Shown here: positions 12,550 through 24,200 of the stretch, piece after piece
Layout: every line of letters begins with the position of its first letter
Numbering within the stretch: the first letter of the stretch is position 1
NCBI RefSeq assembly: GCF_932294415.1
Contig: NC_065535.1
Span: 14,918,282 to 14,982,281, forward strand
Length of the DNA stretch: 64,000 bases
Direction of reading: 5' to 3'
Source of the DNA: Quercus robur
Lineage: Eukaryota > Streptophyta > Magnoliopsida > Fagales > Fagaceae
Notes under the pieces: generated by a model
What the model was told of the DNA's origin: nothing
Databases searched by the model: none
Seen by the model: only the letters and a program-made list of their open reading frames with translations
Translations under genes and position numbers: made by a program

Positions 12550-13060
12550 TGCCGGGGCGTAGCTATGTATAAGGGTGGGGAGCCAAATTTTGAATTTTTT
12601 AAAAAATATATAATTATTTTAATGTTTTCAAAATTTAGTCTACAAAAATAAGAGTTGACCTTCCCAAATATTGAAATTAGTCCAATGATGCTCTTAAATA
12701 AAATAATTGGTCTAATAGTTATAGAGACAACCTTATTTTTCGCAATTTTATTTTTTATTGTAAAATGTACTCTTATATCTGTTAAATATTTGATAAAGTT
12801 TGACACTAAATATGTTTGAATCTATCTATTTCAACCTGTTATGTGGCGATTAACAATTCATTGACTCATTAAAAAAATCTTATCACTAAAATTACACATG
12901 AAATATCTCTTTAGTTGCCACATAATGGGTTAAAGCAAAATAACTTTAAATATATTTAGAGCCTAACTTATTCCTCCAAGTTTTAGATCATTTATGTTTT
13001 TGAAAATTTTATTAATTCAATTGAAAGATTTTTTACTTACTTTAGTATAAACACACTTTA
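12550..13060. mobile_element. hAT-type MITE copy, right end lost
   Basis: Starts with GGGGCGTAGCTATG, a hAT-like terminus. Internal landmarks 'ttggtctaatagttatagag' and 'ttattgtaaaatgt' also occur in the element at 61645, so the two are one family. The right terminus is not visible. Confidence 0.5.
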
Positions 13061-13367
13061 AGTACTCTGTCGTTAAAAAAAAAAAAAAAAAAAGAGTAAA
13101 AAGCCTTTTTTTTTTTTTTTCAAAATGCATTTTGGACTTTACCATATCCAGATGCAGTACTGAAAGTAGTTTTTGACTATTGATTTTAGTTGTTTGACTC
13201 TAGAGCCACAGGAGACTCAACAATTAATTCATCCTTGGACAAAACACGAGACATTTTTTCCACTTAATTCCATTTTTTTTATTAATTCTTTTTAATTAAA
13301 GAAATAGACTAAAGGCCAAAAGGGTGATCGTATTTTCTTTGTTGCTTAGGTATGTCATATTCTTCTC

Positions 13368-13401
<34 letters not shown>

Positions 13402-13445
13402 TTGACCAAGAGGCCTGCAATTAAGTCCCAAGTCCTAGAGTCCAA

Positions 13446-13507
<62 letters not shown>
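13446..13507. repeat. (TA)n microsatellite
   Basis: About 60 bases of nearly pure TA. A 26-base A run lies just upstream near 13370-13396. Confidence 0.9.
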
Positions 13508-13513
<6 letters not shown>

Positions 13514-13759
13514 TTTGAGAAAGAAGAGTCCAAATATTTGACTCCAATATATTGCTGCTTCCTAATTAAATAAAATTCGTGTTTCCATTTGAATGACAAC
13601 CATCTAGGAAATATTTAGTGTGTGTTAAAATACTTAGTATCCTCAAAAGAAAAAATAGTGAATTAATTCCACTGTCAGTTTCTTTAAAACTTTCTTCCTT
13701 CTTTTCGGGAAAAAAGGATTCGACAAAAATATAGTAGCTATCTTCTTCCCTCTCCCTGC

Positions 13760-15319
13760 CAGTGGCGACTCTAGAAATTTTTCCTACGGTGTTCCTAAAA
13801 ATTTTTCCTAGGAATTTTTTTTTTGGACATGTGGTTTTCTTATCAAATATTTGTCCATAATTCTAGCAAAAGAATAAACAATAATATTAATAAAATTATT
13901 AATTATTGTTGTTTAGTTGTTTCATTAATTTGTTTGTCTTTTATAAACTATAATTTGTTATATTGTTGTTTCATTAATTATAAAATTATTAATTGTTGTT
14001 TAGCCTAACATAGTAACATAATTTAATTTGTTTGTCTTTTATAATGTATTGGTTAATTAAATTATTAATTATTGTTTATTAGTTGCTTCCTCCAATTAAT
14101 TATTGGTTAATTAAATGATTGTTTATTAATTATTAGTTGCACTGTTGCACTAGCACACAGCCACATACTCATGTGCATTTACCCCGGCCCCATGCCCCCA
14201 TTCATCCCCCAATTCAATAGACAAGCCCCACTGTCCCATGGCCCAATCACAAGACTAGAGCCAATATAAAGCCAATTATACTTAAAATTTTTACTCTTTT
14301 TTATGCATGTTCAAATTATTTTAAGCTAACTTCTAGCCCATTTTACTATCCAATAAAAAATTAAAACTAAATAGGAGTGGTAAAAAAAATTAAAAATCTA
14401 AATGAAAATAACTCTAGACGGTTTTCTATGAAATTAAAAAATAAAAAGTAAAGAAGTGGCAGGCAAACCACTTGGGAGAATCAAAAGTAGGTAGGACTAG
14501 GAGTGAAATAGTGAAGAAGTCATTTTGAGTTTCTATGTTAACATTCTCTTTAGAAACCCAGACTAGAAGAAATGCTGAAAGAAAAAGAGAGACAGTGATG
14601 GAGAGAAGAAAAATGAAGAAGCTATGACGCAATGATGACGAGCTCAAGCCTCAACCTCTGGCAATATCTCACCAGTGAATGAAGGTTTAACAGTGGCGTA
14701 GCATAAAATTTCTAGAAACCCATTTCAATTTGTACTGGTTTGGAATGAAGTTACTGACGAAAAGCACTGGAATCTGCTGAAATAGCCGATACAGGCCGAA
14801 ACACCCCGGTATTTAGGACGGTATGAATCAGCCTAGTTTCTGTACCGGTCCAACCACCGGCACGAAAAATTCCGGCTGTACCGACCGGTACGCTACAGAA
14901 TTAACTCCCTTGGTTGGTTGTTGCGTTTGTGAAATTTTTGCGTCTGTGAAGTGTGAAGTGTTTGAGGCCCGATCTAATTTTAGTATATTAGGTAAGGTTT
15001 TTTATTTTATTTTATTTTTTATTTTTATTTTTTTATTTTAGAATCCGTGGGTTATTGGGTTTGCTACCATTTGTTGGCTTGCCGTGGGCTTGATGTTGGG
15101 CTTGCCATCCGTTTTTTTTTTTTTTTTTGAGAATCTGTGGGCTTGCCGTGTGCTCTGTTACAATTTTTTTTTTTATTTCAAAATTTTTTTTTTGGCTTTC
15201 TTTTTTTTTTTTTTTTTTTTTTGCTTGGAAGTAGAACAAATAAAAAAAATTTTTAGGGTGTTCCTAAATTTTTTTTAAAGGATAAACAAATAAAAAGTTT
15301 TTAATTATTATATATAATT

Positions 15320-15359
<40 letters not shown>

Positions 15360-15428
15360 TTATTTATTTATTTTTTCAGTTCAGGGTGTTCTCAGGAACA
15401 CCCTGAAATGAACGTGGCGTCGCCACTG
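13760..15428. mobile_element. non-autonomous hAT element with perfect 8-bp target duplication
   Basis: The element begins CAGTGGCGAC and ends GTCGCCACTG, perfect 10-bp terminal inverted repeats. CTCCCTGC flanks it at 13752-13759 and 15429-15436, an exact 8-bp duplication as made by hAT transposases. The next terminal segments also pair loosely (GTGTTCCT left, AGGAACACC right). No transposase frame is present; the inside is AT-rich with a (TTA)n array at about 15328-15358. A second CAGTGGCGTAGC start near 14694 hints at a nested or duplicated end. Confidence 0.85.
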
Positions 15429-15436
15429 CTCCCTGC

Positions 15437-16091
15437 TGTGACAATTCAAGGAATTACTAAGTTATATGCTATACTATTCAAGTCTTATCTAAAGTACGGA
15501 AAAGCTAAATGATTTGTAACATTGTTTAAAAAAAAAAAAAAAAGTATCCAAATTAATCATCTTAATCTGCCTTTTTCCCCTATATTTCCCCATCGACCAT
15601 CCTATATAGGACTTATAAGGCCTTGGCCAAAGTCTGAGAAGAAGTATTTTTGCTAGAACTGGTAGAAACAAAGTGCGAGTTCACTGGGGTGAAAGTGAAA
15701 CCACAAAAAGCATGTACAATTATTATTAGTTTTATCTGGAAAAGCACGTACAATTATTATTATTAACATTGCTTGTGTATGACATTACCTGTATATAATG
15801 TGACCAACTTCTTATTAGTTTTCATTTAGATTTACCATTAATATCATCTTTTTATTTACCAATAATCACTCACTGTATCAGCAATTTGTAAAAAACTTTG
15901 TAAAATAATTTATATCTTTAGCATTATTCACTTTTGAAATATGAATTACTGGGGTGTATTATTTCTTAATAAATTTTATAACAACAAAACTATGAACAGA
16001 TTATTATTATTTTTTCATTAAACCCTAAGTATGGTTTAACATAGGGATCCCTGTTCGAGAAATTAAGTACACTTTAATGCTTACTATGATT
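15437..16091. other. intergenic, no gene seen
   Basis: AT-rich, with a 17-base A run near 15528-15544 and two 'gtacaattattatta' repeats near 15713-15762. No supported coding or RNA gene. Confidence 0.5.
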
Positions 16092-16096
16092 CCTTC

Positions 16097-16748
16097 TGTA
16101 GGGGCACGAATTATTTAACGGCCCAACCGGATAACGTTGGGCTCGTGTACAATGGACCCCAACAATATGATTTGTAGAGAGTGGGCTCGAATGGCATGAC
16201 ATTGGGCACAGGTGGTCGATTTGATCGTGGCATCCATGGAAATTCTGGTACGGGCGAGCCTTGCTTGACTAGCTAAGCCCTCCATTGGAACGGGTTGTAG
16301 GACTTTTGTCCTCGGACGCTATCCAAGGATCCTTGTGTCCCTCCCTCTCTCCTCTTTTTCCAGAGAGAGAGAGATCCCCCATCCTTCTGGTGAGTTCTTC
16401 CTTTTATATCCGTGTCTCTTCTCTTCCTTCAAGTTCACGTGTAAGTCTCCCCCTTTTTTGGGGGTGCAGACCTGTCCTGTCAACCCATACTTCCGTATGG
16501 TTTGGGGTCGCTGGGAAGGTTAAAGGGTATGGTCTAGAGCATGGACTTGTCAGATACAGGGCTTGATATTATGATGTTGGTAGTTTTTTCCCTTACCCTG
16601 CCCCTGAACTCAGTTTCCCCCCTTCTTCAGGCATTTCGTGAGGTGCCGAGTAGGAGGTTGTCCTTGACAATGGCTCTCCTCGGCGTGGGCCCTAGCCCCT
16701 GGGCCCCCATGCAGAATGGGCCTGGGTCGCGAATTTACTAGCCCCACA
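16097..16748 (-). repeat. 3' LTR (element is on the minus strand)
   Basis: 652 bp; plus-strand ends TGTAGGGG and CCCCACA. Minus-strand TATAAAAG lies at 16401-16408. Confidence 0.9.
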
Positions 16749-16775
16749 ATAGCCCCTCAAAATCCTGCTGCCTGA
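16749..16775 (-). other. polypurine-tract-like segment
   Basis: On the minus strand the sequence just before the 3' LTR reads GGATTTTGAGGGGCTAT, the position and composition expected of the plus-strand primer. Confidence 0.55.
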
Positions 16776-18266
16776 CTTTTAGTTGGGGATGAGGATTTTG
16801 ATAATGCTGGGCCCACATCACGACTCACTCAGATTATGTACTTTTTGATGTTTGGGCTTTCTCCATTTGCATAAGAGATGCTCCGGATTAAGAGGCGTTC
16901 CTTTAGTCTTTGACGTTCCAGTGTTCGAGATGCGCCTTCACGAGAATCTTTTAATCTTATGGTTGCAGGTGGCGTTGGGAATTGAGTCGGAACCATTTTT
17001 TCTGTAGCGTTCCTTGGGACTTTGCGCGAATTAAATGCCACCTCCTTGTCTTTTAAATAAATAGGGTAGGAGGTTGCTCCACTTACACACAAATCCTTCA
17101 GTTTCCTCCCAAACCACAATCCTTCAGCCATAATCACAACTTCCATATCTGGTATTATCCTCCCTTAGTGTAATATGTTTGAGGCGCGGGTTGGGGTGAA
17201 GGAACTCCCTCCGCCACAGCGACGCCGGGTCCTTATGAGATTCAAGGTAGCGTGGTCTGGGCATGGGGGGCACAGATTCAAGAAAATACCCCGTCTAGAC
17301 AAAGGGAGAAATGGGGTTTCTCCTTCTTTTAGTCAAAATCCGAAGCAGGTACTGGTCGCACCAGATTCTTGGTGCATCAGAAGTAAAGTTTTCCGCCATC
17401 TGCCTTATCACAGGCAAATTTTGTGTAGGCTCTTCAACTTCCGGCTCCCTGCACCTTTCCTTCAACGGTGTGGGCCTCAAGTTGGGTTCCCTGCACCTTT
17501 TCTTCAGCTGCGCTAGCCTGAAGCTGGGCTCTCTCTGCACCTTTTCTTCAACGGTGCAGGCCTCACGCTGGCTTCTTTTGCTGCCTGAGTTATGGGCATG
17601 TAAAAGTATTGAGGAAGAACAAAGTCTTGAAGCAGCAGCCAACCTCTCCTCTGTACTACCTCCTCGGCATTATCTTATTCTCTTGTATCTTTCTTTTCGA
17701 TTATGTAGTTAGCTTTAGCAGCCAACCTCTCTTCTGTACTACCTCCTCGGCTTTATCTTATTCTCTTGTATCTTTCTTTTCGATTATGTAGTTAGCTTTA
17801 ACATAAGCTGATTCCAGCTTTTCATTGTACGCTGTACTATTTTTTGTTTTAATAAAAAGGGAAATTTATTTGCTTGTTTTGAATACTTTTCTTTTTTGGA
17901 AACACTACTATGTGAATGGGTGTGCTCCGTGTGTGTTTTTCTTCAATGATACTTAGAGCAGGAAACCTTGAAACATAATCCAACTAATTCTAATTTACCG
18001 ACATTATCAGGCATAATAATGATAATTCATAGTAAGTTAAACTTAGGAAACTAACCAAGATAGCAGCTGAATATTCTATAATAAGTGCGAGAATACCGTC
18101 CGAGAACGATAAACTCTATATAATTCATCCGAGGGGGTGACCGAGCAGTAGGGGACTCCGATTGTGTTTTTGGCAACATATTGCTCTATATTGCATCAAT
18201 CCCTTTGGTGCTGAGGATCCGAGAGCAGACTTGAGAATCCATACAGTTTAGGAATTAACCCAATTA

Positions 18267-19787
18267 TTAATGGAGAGTTCTCCTCGGATAGATTCTAAGG
18301 TCCATGTAATGTAATTTTTCCTTTAAGTACTTGGCTTCCCTATAGGCTTGAGTCCGAGGACCATGCAAGGCCTTGGTTCTGTCCAAAACTCGTATTTTTT
18401 CTGTAAGTAGTTGGTTTCCCCCAGAGGCTTGAGTCCGAGGACCATACAAGGCCTTGGTTCTGTCCAAAACTTGTATTTTTTCTGTAAGTAGTTGGTTTCC
18501 CCAGAGGCTTGAGTCCGAGGACCATACAAGGCCTTGGTTCTGTCCAAAACTTGTATTTTTTGTTCTTGTAAGTAGTTGGTTTCCCCAGAGGCTTGAGTCC
18601 GAAGACCATGCAAGGCCTTGGTTCTGTCCAAAACTTGTATTGTTTCTTGTAAGTAGTTGGTTTCCCCAGAGGCTTGAGTCCGAGGACCATGCAAGGCCTT
18701 GGTTCTGTCCAAAACTTGTATTGTTTCTTGTAAGTAGTTGGTTTCCCCAGAGGCTTGAGTCCGAGGACCATGCAAGGCCTTGGTTCTGTCCAAAACTTGT
18801 ATTGTTTCTTGTAAGTAGTTGGTTTCCCCAGAGGCTTGAGTCCGAGGACCATGCAAGGCCTTGGTTTTGTCCAAAACTTGTATTTTTTGTTCTTGTAAGT
18901 AGTTGGTTTCCCCAGAGGCTTGAGTCCGAGGACCATGCAAGGCCTTGGTTCTGTCCAAAACTTGTATTGTTTCTTGTAAGTAGTTGGTTTCCCCAGAGGC
19001 TTGAGTCCGAGGACCATGCAAGGCCTTGGTTATGTCCAAAACTTGTATTTTTTGTTCTTGTAAGTAGTTGGTTTCCCCAGAGGATTGAGTCCGAGGACCA
19101 TGCAAGGCCTTGGTTCTGTCCAAAACTTGTATTGTTTCTTGTAAGTAGTTGGTTTCCCCAGAGGCTTGAGTCTGAGGACCATGCAAGGCTTTGGTTTTGT
19201 CCAAAACTTGTATTTTTTGTTCTTGTAAGTAGTTGGTTTCCCCAGAGGCTTGAGTCCGAGGACCATGCAAGGCCTTGGTTCTGTCCAAAACTTGTATTGT
19301 TTCTTGTAAGTAGTTGGTTTCCCCAGAGGCTTGAGTCCGAGGACCATGCAAGGCCTTGGTTATGTCCAAAACTTGTATTTTTTGTTCTTGTAAGTAGTTG
19401 GTTTCCCCAGAGGCTTGAGTCCGAGGACCATGCAAGGCCTTGGTTCTGTCCAAAACTTGTATTTTTTGTTCTTGTAAGTAGTTGGTTTCCCCAGAGGCTT
19501 GAGTCCGAGGACCATGCAAGGCTTTGGTTCTGTCCAACACTCGTATTTTTTCTGTATTTATTTATTTTCCGAAGGTTAGCTCCTCGAACAAGGTGGGGGA
19601 AGCTAGCTTGATGTTTGAAGCCCCTAGACTTGCCCATGCCATTGGCACTGCGAGGCGTAGCCCCTGGTGGGAACTTATGTTGGAACAACAACAATGTGTC
19701 GCCGGTCATAAAGGCATCCTCATAGACCCTTGCTCGACAAAAGCTTAACTCCACCGCCGCCTGAGCCAACGCGCAAGCCATTCCCAT
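18267..19787 (-). CDS. array-encoded 506-aa open frame of the LTR element, function unknown
   Basis: The first ATG (19787) lies 13 bases inside the element, within the primer-binding region. The first 80 or so residues are non-repetitive (MGMACALAQAAVELSFCRAR, then VYEDAFMTGDTLLLFQHKFP). A repeat follows, consensus SFGQNQGLAWSSDSSLWGN with a QLLT linker. After about 12 units the frame slips and the repeat is read in another register (VLDRTKALHGPRTQ). Two other minus frames and one plus frame are also open over the array, so openness alone is weak evidence of coding. No known domain. Either a small element-specific protein or a by-product of the array's multiple-of-3 units. Confidence 0.3.
   Translation of the reverse strand: MGMACALAQAAVELSFCRARVYEDAFMTGDTLLLFQHKFPPGATPRSANGMGKSRGFKHQASFPHLVRGANLRKINKYRKNTSVGQNQSLAWSSDSSLWGNQLLTRTKNTSFGQNQGLAWSSDSSLWGNQLLTRTKNTSFGHNQGLAWSSDSSLWGNQLLTRNNTSFGQNQGLAWSSDSSLWGNQLLTRTKNTSFGQNQSLAWSSDSSLWGNQLLTRNNTSFGQNQGLAWSSDSILWGNQLLTRTKNTSFGHNQGLAWSSDSSLWGNQLLTRNNTSFGQNQGLAWSSDSSLWGNQLLTRTKNTSFGQNQGLAWSSDSSLWGNQLLTRNNTSFGQNQGLAWSSDSSLWGNQLLTRNNTSFGQNQGLAWSSDSSLWGNQLLTRNNTSFGQNQGLAWSSDSSLWGNQLLTRTKNTSFGQNQGLVWSSDSSLWGNQLLTEKIQVLDRTKALYGPRTQASGGNQLLTEKIRVLDRTKALHGPRTQAYREAKYLKEKLHYMDLRIYPRRTLH
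18340..19560 (-). repeat. 81/84-bp tandem array, about 15 units
   Basis: Each unit holds GTTTCCCCAGAGGCTTGAGTC, the core CCGAGGACCATGCAAGG and TGTCCAAAACTTGTATT. Units differ by a 3-bp linker change (TTTCTTG or TTTTTGTTCTTG type), giving 81 or 84 bp. Two marker variants recur exactly 330 bp apart (TTATGTCC at about 19030 and 19360; TTTTGTCC at about 18866 and 19195), showing a four-unit higher-order duplication (84+81+84+81). Confidence 0.9.
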
Positions 19788-19799
19788 AGACGGCGCCAA
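19781..19799 (-). other. primer-binding-site-like segment
   Basis: Immediately after the minus-strand 5' LTR the sequence reads TTGGCGCCGTCTATGGGA, of the TGGCGCC type used by many plant Ty3-type elements. Which tRNA it pairs with was not determined. Confidence 0.6.
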
Positions 19800-19800
19800 T

Positions 19801-20452
19801 TGTAGGGGCACGAATTATTTAACGGCCCAACCGGGTAACGTTGGGCTCGTGTACAATGGACCCCAACAATATGATTTGTAGAGAGTGGACTCGAATGGCA
19901 TGACATTGGGCACAGGTGGTCGATTTGATCGTGGCATCCATGGAAATTCTGGTACGGGCGAGCCTTGCTTGACTAGCTAAGCCCTCCATTGGAACGGGTT
20001 GTAGGACTTTTGTCCTCGGACGCTGTCCAAGGATCCTTGTGTCCCTCCCTCTCTCCTCTTTTTCCAGAGAGAGAGAGATCCCCCATCCTTCTGGTGAGTT
20101 CTTCCTTTTATATCCGTGTCTCTTCTCTTCCTTCAAGTTCACGTGTAAGTCTCCCCCTTTTTTGGGGGTGCAGACCTGTCCTGTCAACCCATACTTCCGT
20201 ATGGTTTGGGGTCGCTGGGAAGGTTAAAGGGTATGGTCTAGAGTATGGACTTGTCAGATACAGGGCTTGATATTATGATGTTGGTAGTTTTTTCCCTTAC
20301 CCTGCCCCTGAACTCAGTTTCCCCCCTTCTTCAGGCATTTCGTGAGGTGCTGAGTAGGAGGTTGTCCTCGGCAATGGCTCTCCTCGGCGTGGGCCCTAGC
20401 CCCTGGGCCCCCATGCAGAATGGGCCTGGGCCGCGAATTTACTAGCCGCACA
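19801..20452 (-). repeat. 5' LTR (element is on the minus strand)
   Basis: 652 bp, nine substitutions from the other LTR, no indels seen. TATAAAAG on the minus strand at about 20105-20112 would start transcription toward the array. Confidence 0.9.
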
Positions 20453-20457
20453 CCTTC

Positions 20458-20861
20458 TTTACCAAAAATAAAGGCAATATATGGTTTAACATACATTCAA
20501 GCGTGTGCAGACTGCAGAGAGAGAGAGAGAGAGAGAGATTTTATAATACTAAAAGCGACTTTTTATTTATTGTAATTGAAAGACTTATATAACAACCTTA
20601 TTTTTTTTCTGTACTCAACACGTAGATGGTTTGGTTGTTCCATACGGCACCAGTTGTCTTACAGAGAGATCATATCTACCAAAGTAACCAAACGACAAAG
20701 GATGACAATCATCAAATTTATTAACATATATTTGAAAACTGTGATTTTCTAGGACTAGGGATAGTTTTTATTTATTTATTTCATAATATAACGTCCAGAT
20801 TTCAGAATATGGTCGTGATACTCTGCGATTCACTTGATCGAGTATATATTAATTTCCATCA
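20458..20861. other. gap between the LTR element and the P450 pseudogene
   Basis: Contains a (GA)n microsatellite at about 20515-20537. The part next to 20862 is the former 3' UTR of the pseudogene. No other feature seen. Confidence 0.5.
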
Positions 20862-20976
20862 TCATCCATGCTTTGCTGAAACTTGAATGTAAAAACCATC
20901 ACCAAATCCTAAAGTAGGAGAGCGAATCACCTCACCACCCTTGATTGTTGTCCACCTAATCATAATTCAAACACAG

Positions 20977-21011
<35 letters not shown>

Positions 21012-21249
21012 AGTTTTGTTCTACATATATGATCTATATATGTGTTACATACATATGCAAGTACGTACCTGTATTTAGTGAACAAGACATGAAGGAAAAC
21101 AGCCATTAGAACCTTGTTGAAGTCGGCCCCTGCACATGAAGTCATGCCTGCCCCGAATGGTATGAATTTTTTTGCTGTGACGTTTGCTGAGATGTCCTTT
21201 AATTCATAATAAAAAGAAAGATTAGCAAAATATAATAAAAAATATTTAG

Positions 21250-24200
21250 GTAATTCCATCAGAATTCATTCCATTGACCGACCCGGCGTGGCTAGAATGG
21301 GACAACCCTTGGTGGAGATTTCCAACGGACGTTCCAACAACTGCAGAAGGGAAAATATTGGGGTGGAGAGCACTATCGCCAACTTCACTGGATCTTCTCT
21401 TACCCGAATCAAACCCGTTGGAGGAGGTCCAAATAAGGAAAATAGCGGTGGACGGTCCATCAGCATTAAGTTTAATGGGGTCTTTGGAAGCAATCAAGTT
21501 GATTCAGATTTGTGGGAGCTACCAACAGATAAATCTTCTGATTAACTCAAGGGAACAGCTAATGGGGATTCTGGAGCATGCGATATGCATTACGAAGAAC
21601 AAGGAGGTATCGAAGTCCAAGTTAAGGGAGCTAGGTTGGGAACTGCTGAACCAATCCAGGAATCGCTTTCAGATTAGTAGGGACCCACCCATTATCCAGC
21701 CAATGACCATGAATATTATTTTTTGCTGGAATTGCAGAGGGGCCCAAAACCCCCGTTTTAGAAAAACCATGGATAGTCTGATGAGCAAGTTTAATCCTTC
21801 AATTGTAATTGTGACGGAGACCCGCATTGGCGGCCAGAGGGCAAAAGACATCACTGATAGACTCCCTTTTGACAGAGCCATACACACGGATACTATTGGG
21901 TATGCTGGAGGTCTCTGGCTACTCTGGAATTCTGAAGTTGTGGAAGTCACGCAGTTGGCGAAGACTGAACAGGAAATTCACGTCATCGTTAAGGTACTTT
22001 CCTCAAACTTTTCCTGGATTCTTTCCTGTATTTATGCTAGCCCTAGATTTGCTGAACGAAAATTACTTTGGGAGAATTTAGAAAAAGTTGCTGGGATGCA
22101 TAATTTAGCCTGGACTATGTTAGGTGATTTTAATGAGATGTTATCTAGTGCTGATAAGTGTGGTGGCAACCCAATAAACATGAGAAGAGCTCAGATTTTT
22201 AAGGACTGTTTAGATGTGTGCAATTTAATTGATCTGGGGTTCCAGGGGCCAAAATACACTTGGATAAATAAGCAGGATATTGGGTACTTCATCCAAGAAC
22301 GTCTGGACAGAGCCTTTGCTAACCAGGAGTGGACTGAGCTCTATCCGGAAGCATTAGTTACGCATCTCACAAGGGTGCATTCAGATCATTGCCCCATTCT
22401 CCTCAGCCTTGATAAGCCCACTTCACTTAGGTTGACCAGACCTTTTAGGTTCCAGCCAGTCTAGATGTCTCACCCCCTTTTTGAGAATGTGCTTACTTAG
22501 AACTGGGCTAGTGAGCTCAGCCTCAACACAAACCTCTCAAAATTTACTGAGGCAATTATTTTGTGGAATAAGGAGACCTTTGGGAATATTTTCCATAGGA
22601 AAAGGAGGGTGGAGGCTCGGCTGGCAAGCATACAAAAAGCCCTGGCCTATGGGCCTAATGCCCATCTTTTAGCTTTGGAGAGAGTTTTGAGGGAGGAGTA
22701 TTGGGTTATAAATCAGCAAGAAGATGATTTTTGGTCAGTGAAATCTAGGTACAACTAGCTTATTCAGGGTGATAGAAATACCAACTTCTTCCATACCTCA
22801 GCTCTGATCAGAAGGAAAAGAAATAGGATTTTTTGCTTCAAGGACAATTCGTGGAATGCGATATACAATGAGGAGGCTATTGCAGCAACTATTAGAGAGG
22901 GTTACATTTCCTTGTTCACTACAAGCAAGGATTGTGCTCCCATCTCTATTTGGAATGTCTCTAGCTGGTCCAATAGATTGTCGAGAGAGGAAGGCGAGCT
23001 GCTTAATTGCCCTATCACAGCTAAGGAAGTCAAAGATGGGCTGTGGAGCATGAAGCCGTTCAAGGCTCCTGGCCATGACGGAATACATGTGGGTTTCTAC
23101 CAGAGAAATTGGAATGTTGTGCAGGAGGTAGTGGTGAAGGAGGTTTGCTCAATTTTTAGCTCAGGGATCATGCCATGCAATCTCAATCAAACCTTGATCA
23201 CCCTTATACCTAAATGTACTGGTGCTGATTGCCTTAGCTTATTTCGACCAATTAGCCTTTGCAACATTATTTATAAGATTGTGACTAAAATCATAGTCCA
23301 GAGAATTAGACCCCTCCTGGATAAGATGGTCTCTCCCTTGCAGACAGCCTTTGTTCCGGGTAGAAAAGGGCTTGATAATATGATCATTGTGCAAGAACTC
23401 ATTCACACCATGAGCACAAAGAAGGGTAGCCAGGAGTATATGGCTATAAAAATAGACCTTGAGAAAGCCTATGACAGACTGGAGTGGCATTTTATCCGGG
23501 ATGTGCTTAATCTCTACAACCTCCCACAGGACACTGTTAAACTCATAATGAGCTGCATCTCGGGCTCTTCTATTTCAGTTTTATTTAATGGTGGGCAACT
23601 TGATCCTTTCCTCCTATCAAGAGGAATCAGACAAGGCGACCCGTTATCGCCTTATCTATTTATCCTATGCATGGAGGTGTTGGGGTTTTTGATTGCCGAT
23701 CAATGCTCTTCCCATCTTTGGAACCCGATCAAATCCTCCCAAAGTGGGCCATCATTCTCGCATCTCTTCTTTGCGGATGACCTGGTACTATTTACCAAAG
23801 CAGATTTGAAGAATTGTTAGAGCATCCGTGACACTCTTGATACATTTTGTGAGTTATCGGGTCAAAAAGTCAACATGACAAAGTCGAAGGTCTTCTTCTC
23901 GCCTAATGTTGGTCAGGAGAACCGTGACTCCTTTTGTGATACTCTCGGTTTCAGATCAACTCCTAACTTGGGAAAATATCTTGGATTTCCCATCCAACAT
24001 AAGGGATCCTCCTCTCGGGATTTTGATTTCGTTTTGGAAAGAGTGCATAACAAACTTCAGGGGTGGAAAGCAAATCTGCTCTCCATGGCTGGTAGATTAA
24101 CTCTTACAAAAGCTGTGCTATCTACCATTTCTTCCTACACTATGCAAGGGTGTATCTTACCAAGTAGAATTCATACTAGCTTGGATAAGGTTTGCAGGAA

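Larger units (their letters stand above)
16097..20452 (-). mobile_element. complete non-autonomous LTR retrotransposon carrying a tandem array
   Basis: Two 652-bp LTRs (16097-16748, 19801-20452) bound a 3,052-bp interior. CCTTC flanks both sides (16092-16096, 20453-20457). Orientation is minus: a TTGGCGCC primer-binding-type site abuts the right LTR, a GAGGGGCTAT polypurine-like tract abuts the left LTR, and both LTRs hold TATAAAAG on the minus strand. I count nine LTR-LTR mismatches over 652 bp (about 98.6% identity), so insertion was recent. The interior has no gag, protease, integrase or RT; a repeat array fills about 1.2 kb. It must have been moved by an autonomous relative, probably Ty3-type from the LTR and PBS style (inference). 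Confidence 0.9.

Noticed and set aside
13296..13547. Open frame with poly-Ile/Tyr
   Set aside because: It is a translation of the (TA)n and poly(A) tracts.
18340..19560. Regular repeats resembling a CRISPR array
   Set aside because: Units are head-to-tail without unique spacers and lie inside a plant LTR element with a target duplication.
18454..19611. Long plus-strand and extra minus-strand frames over the tandem array as separate genes
   Set aside because: Several frames are open only because units are multiples of three without stops; at most one could be real.
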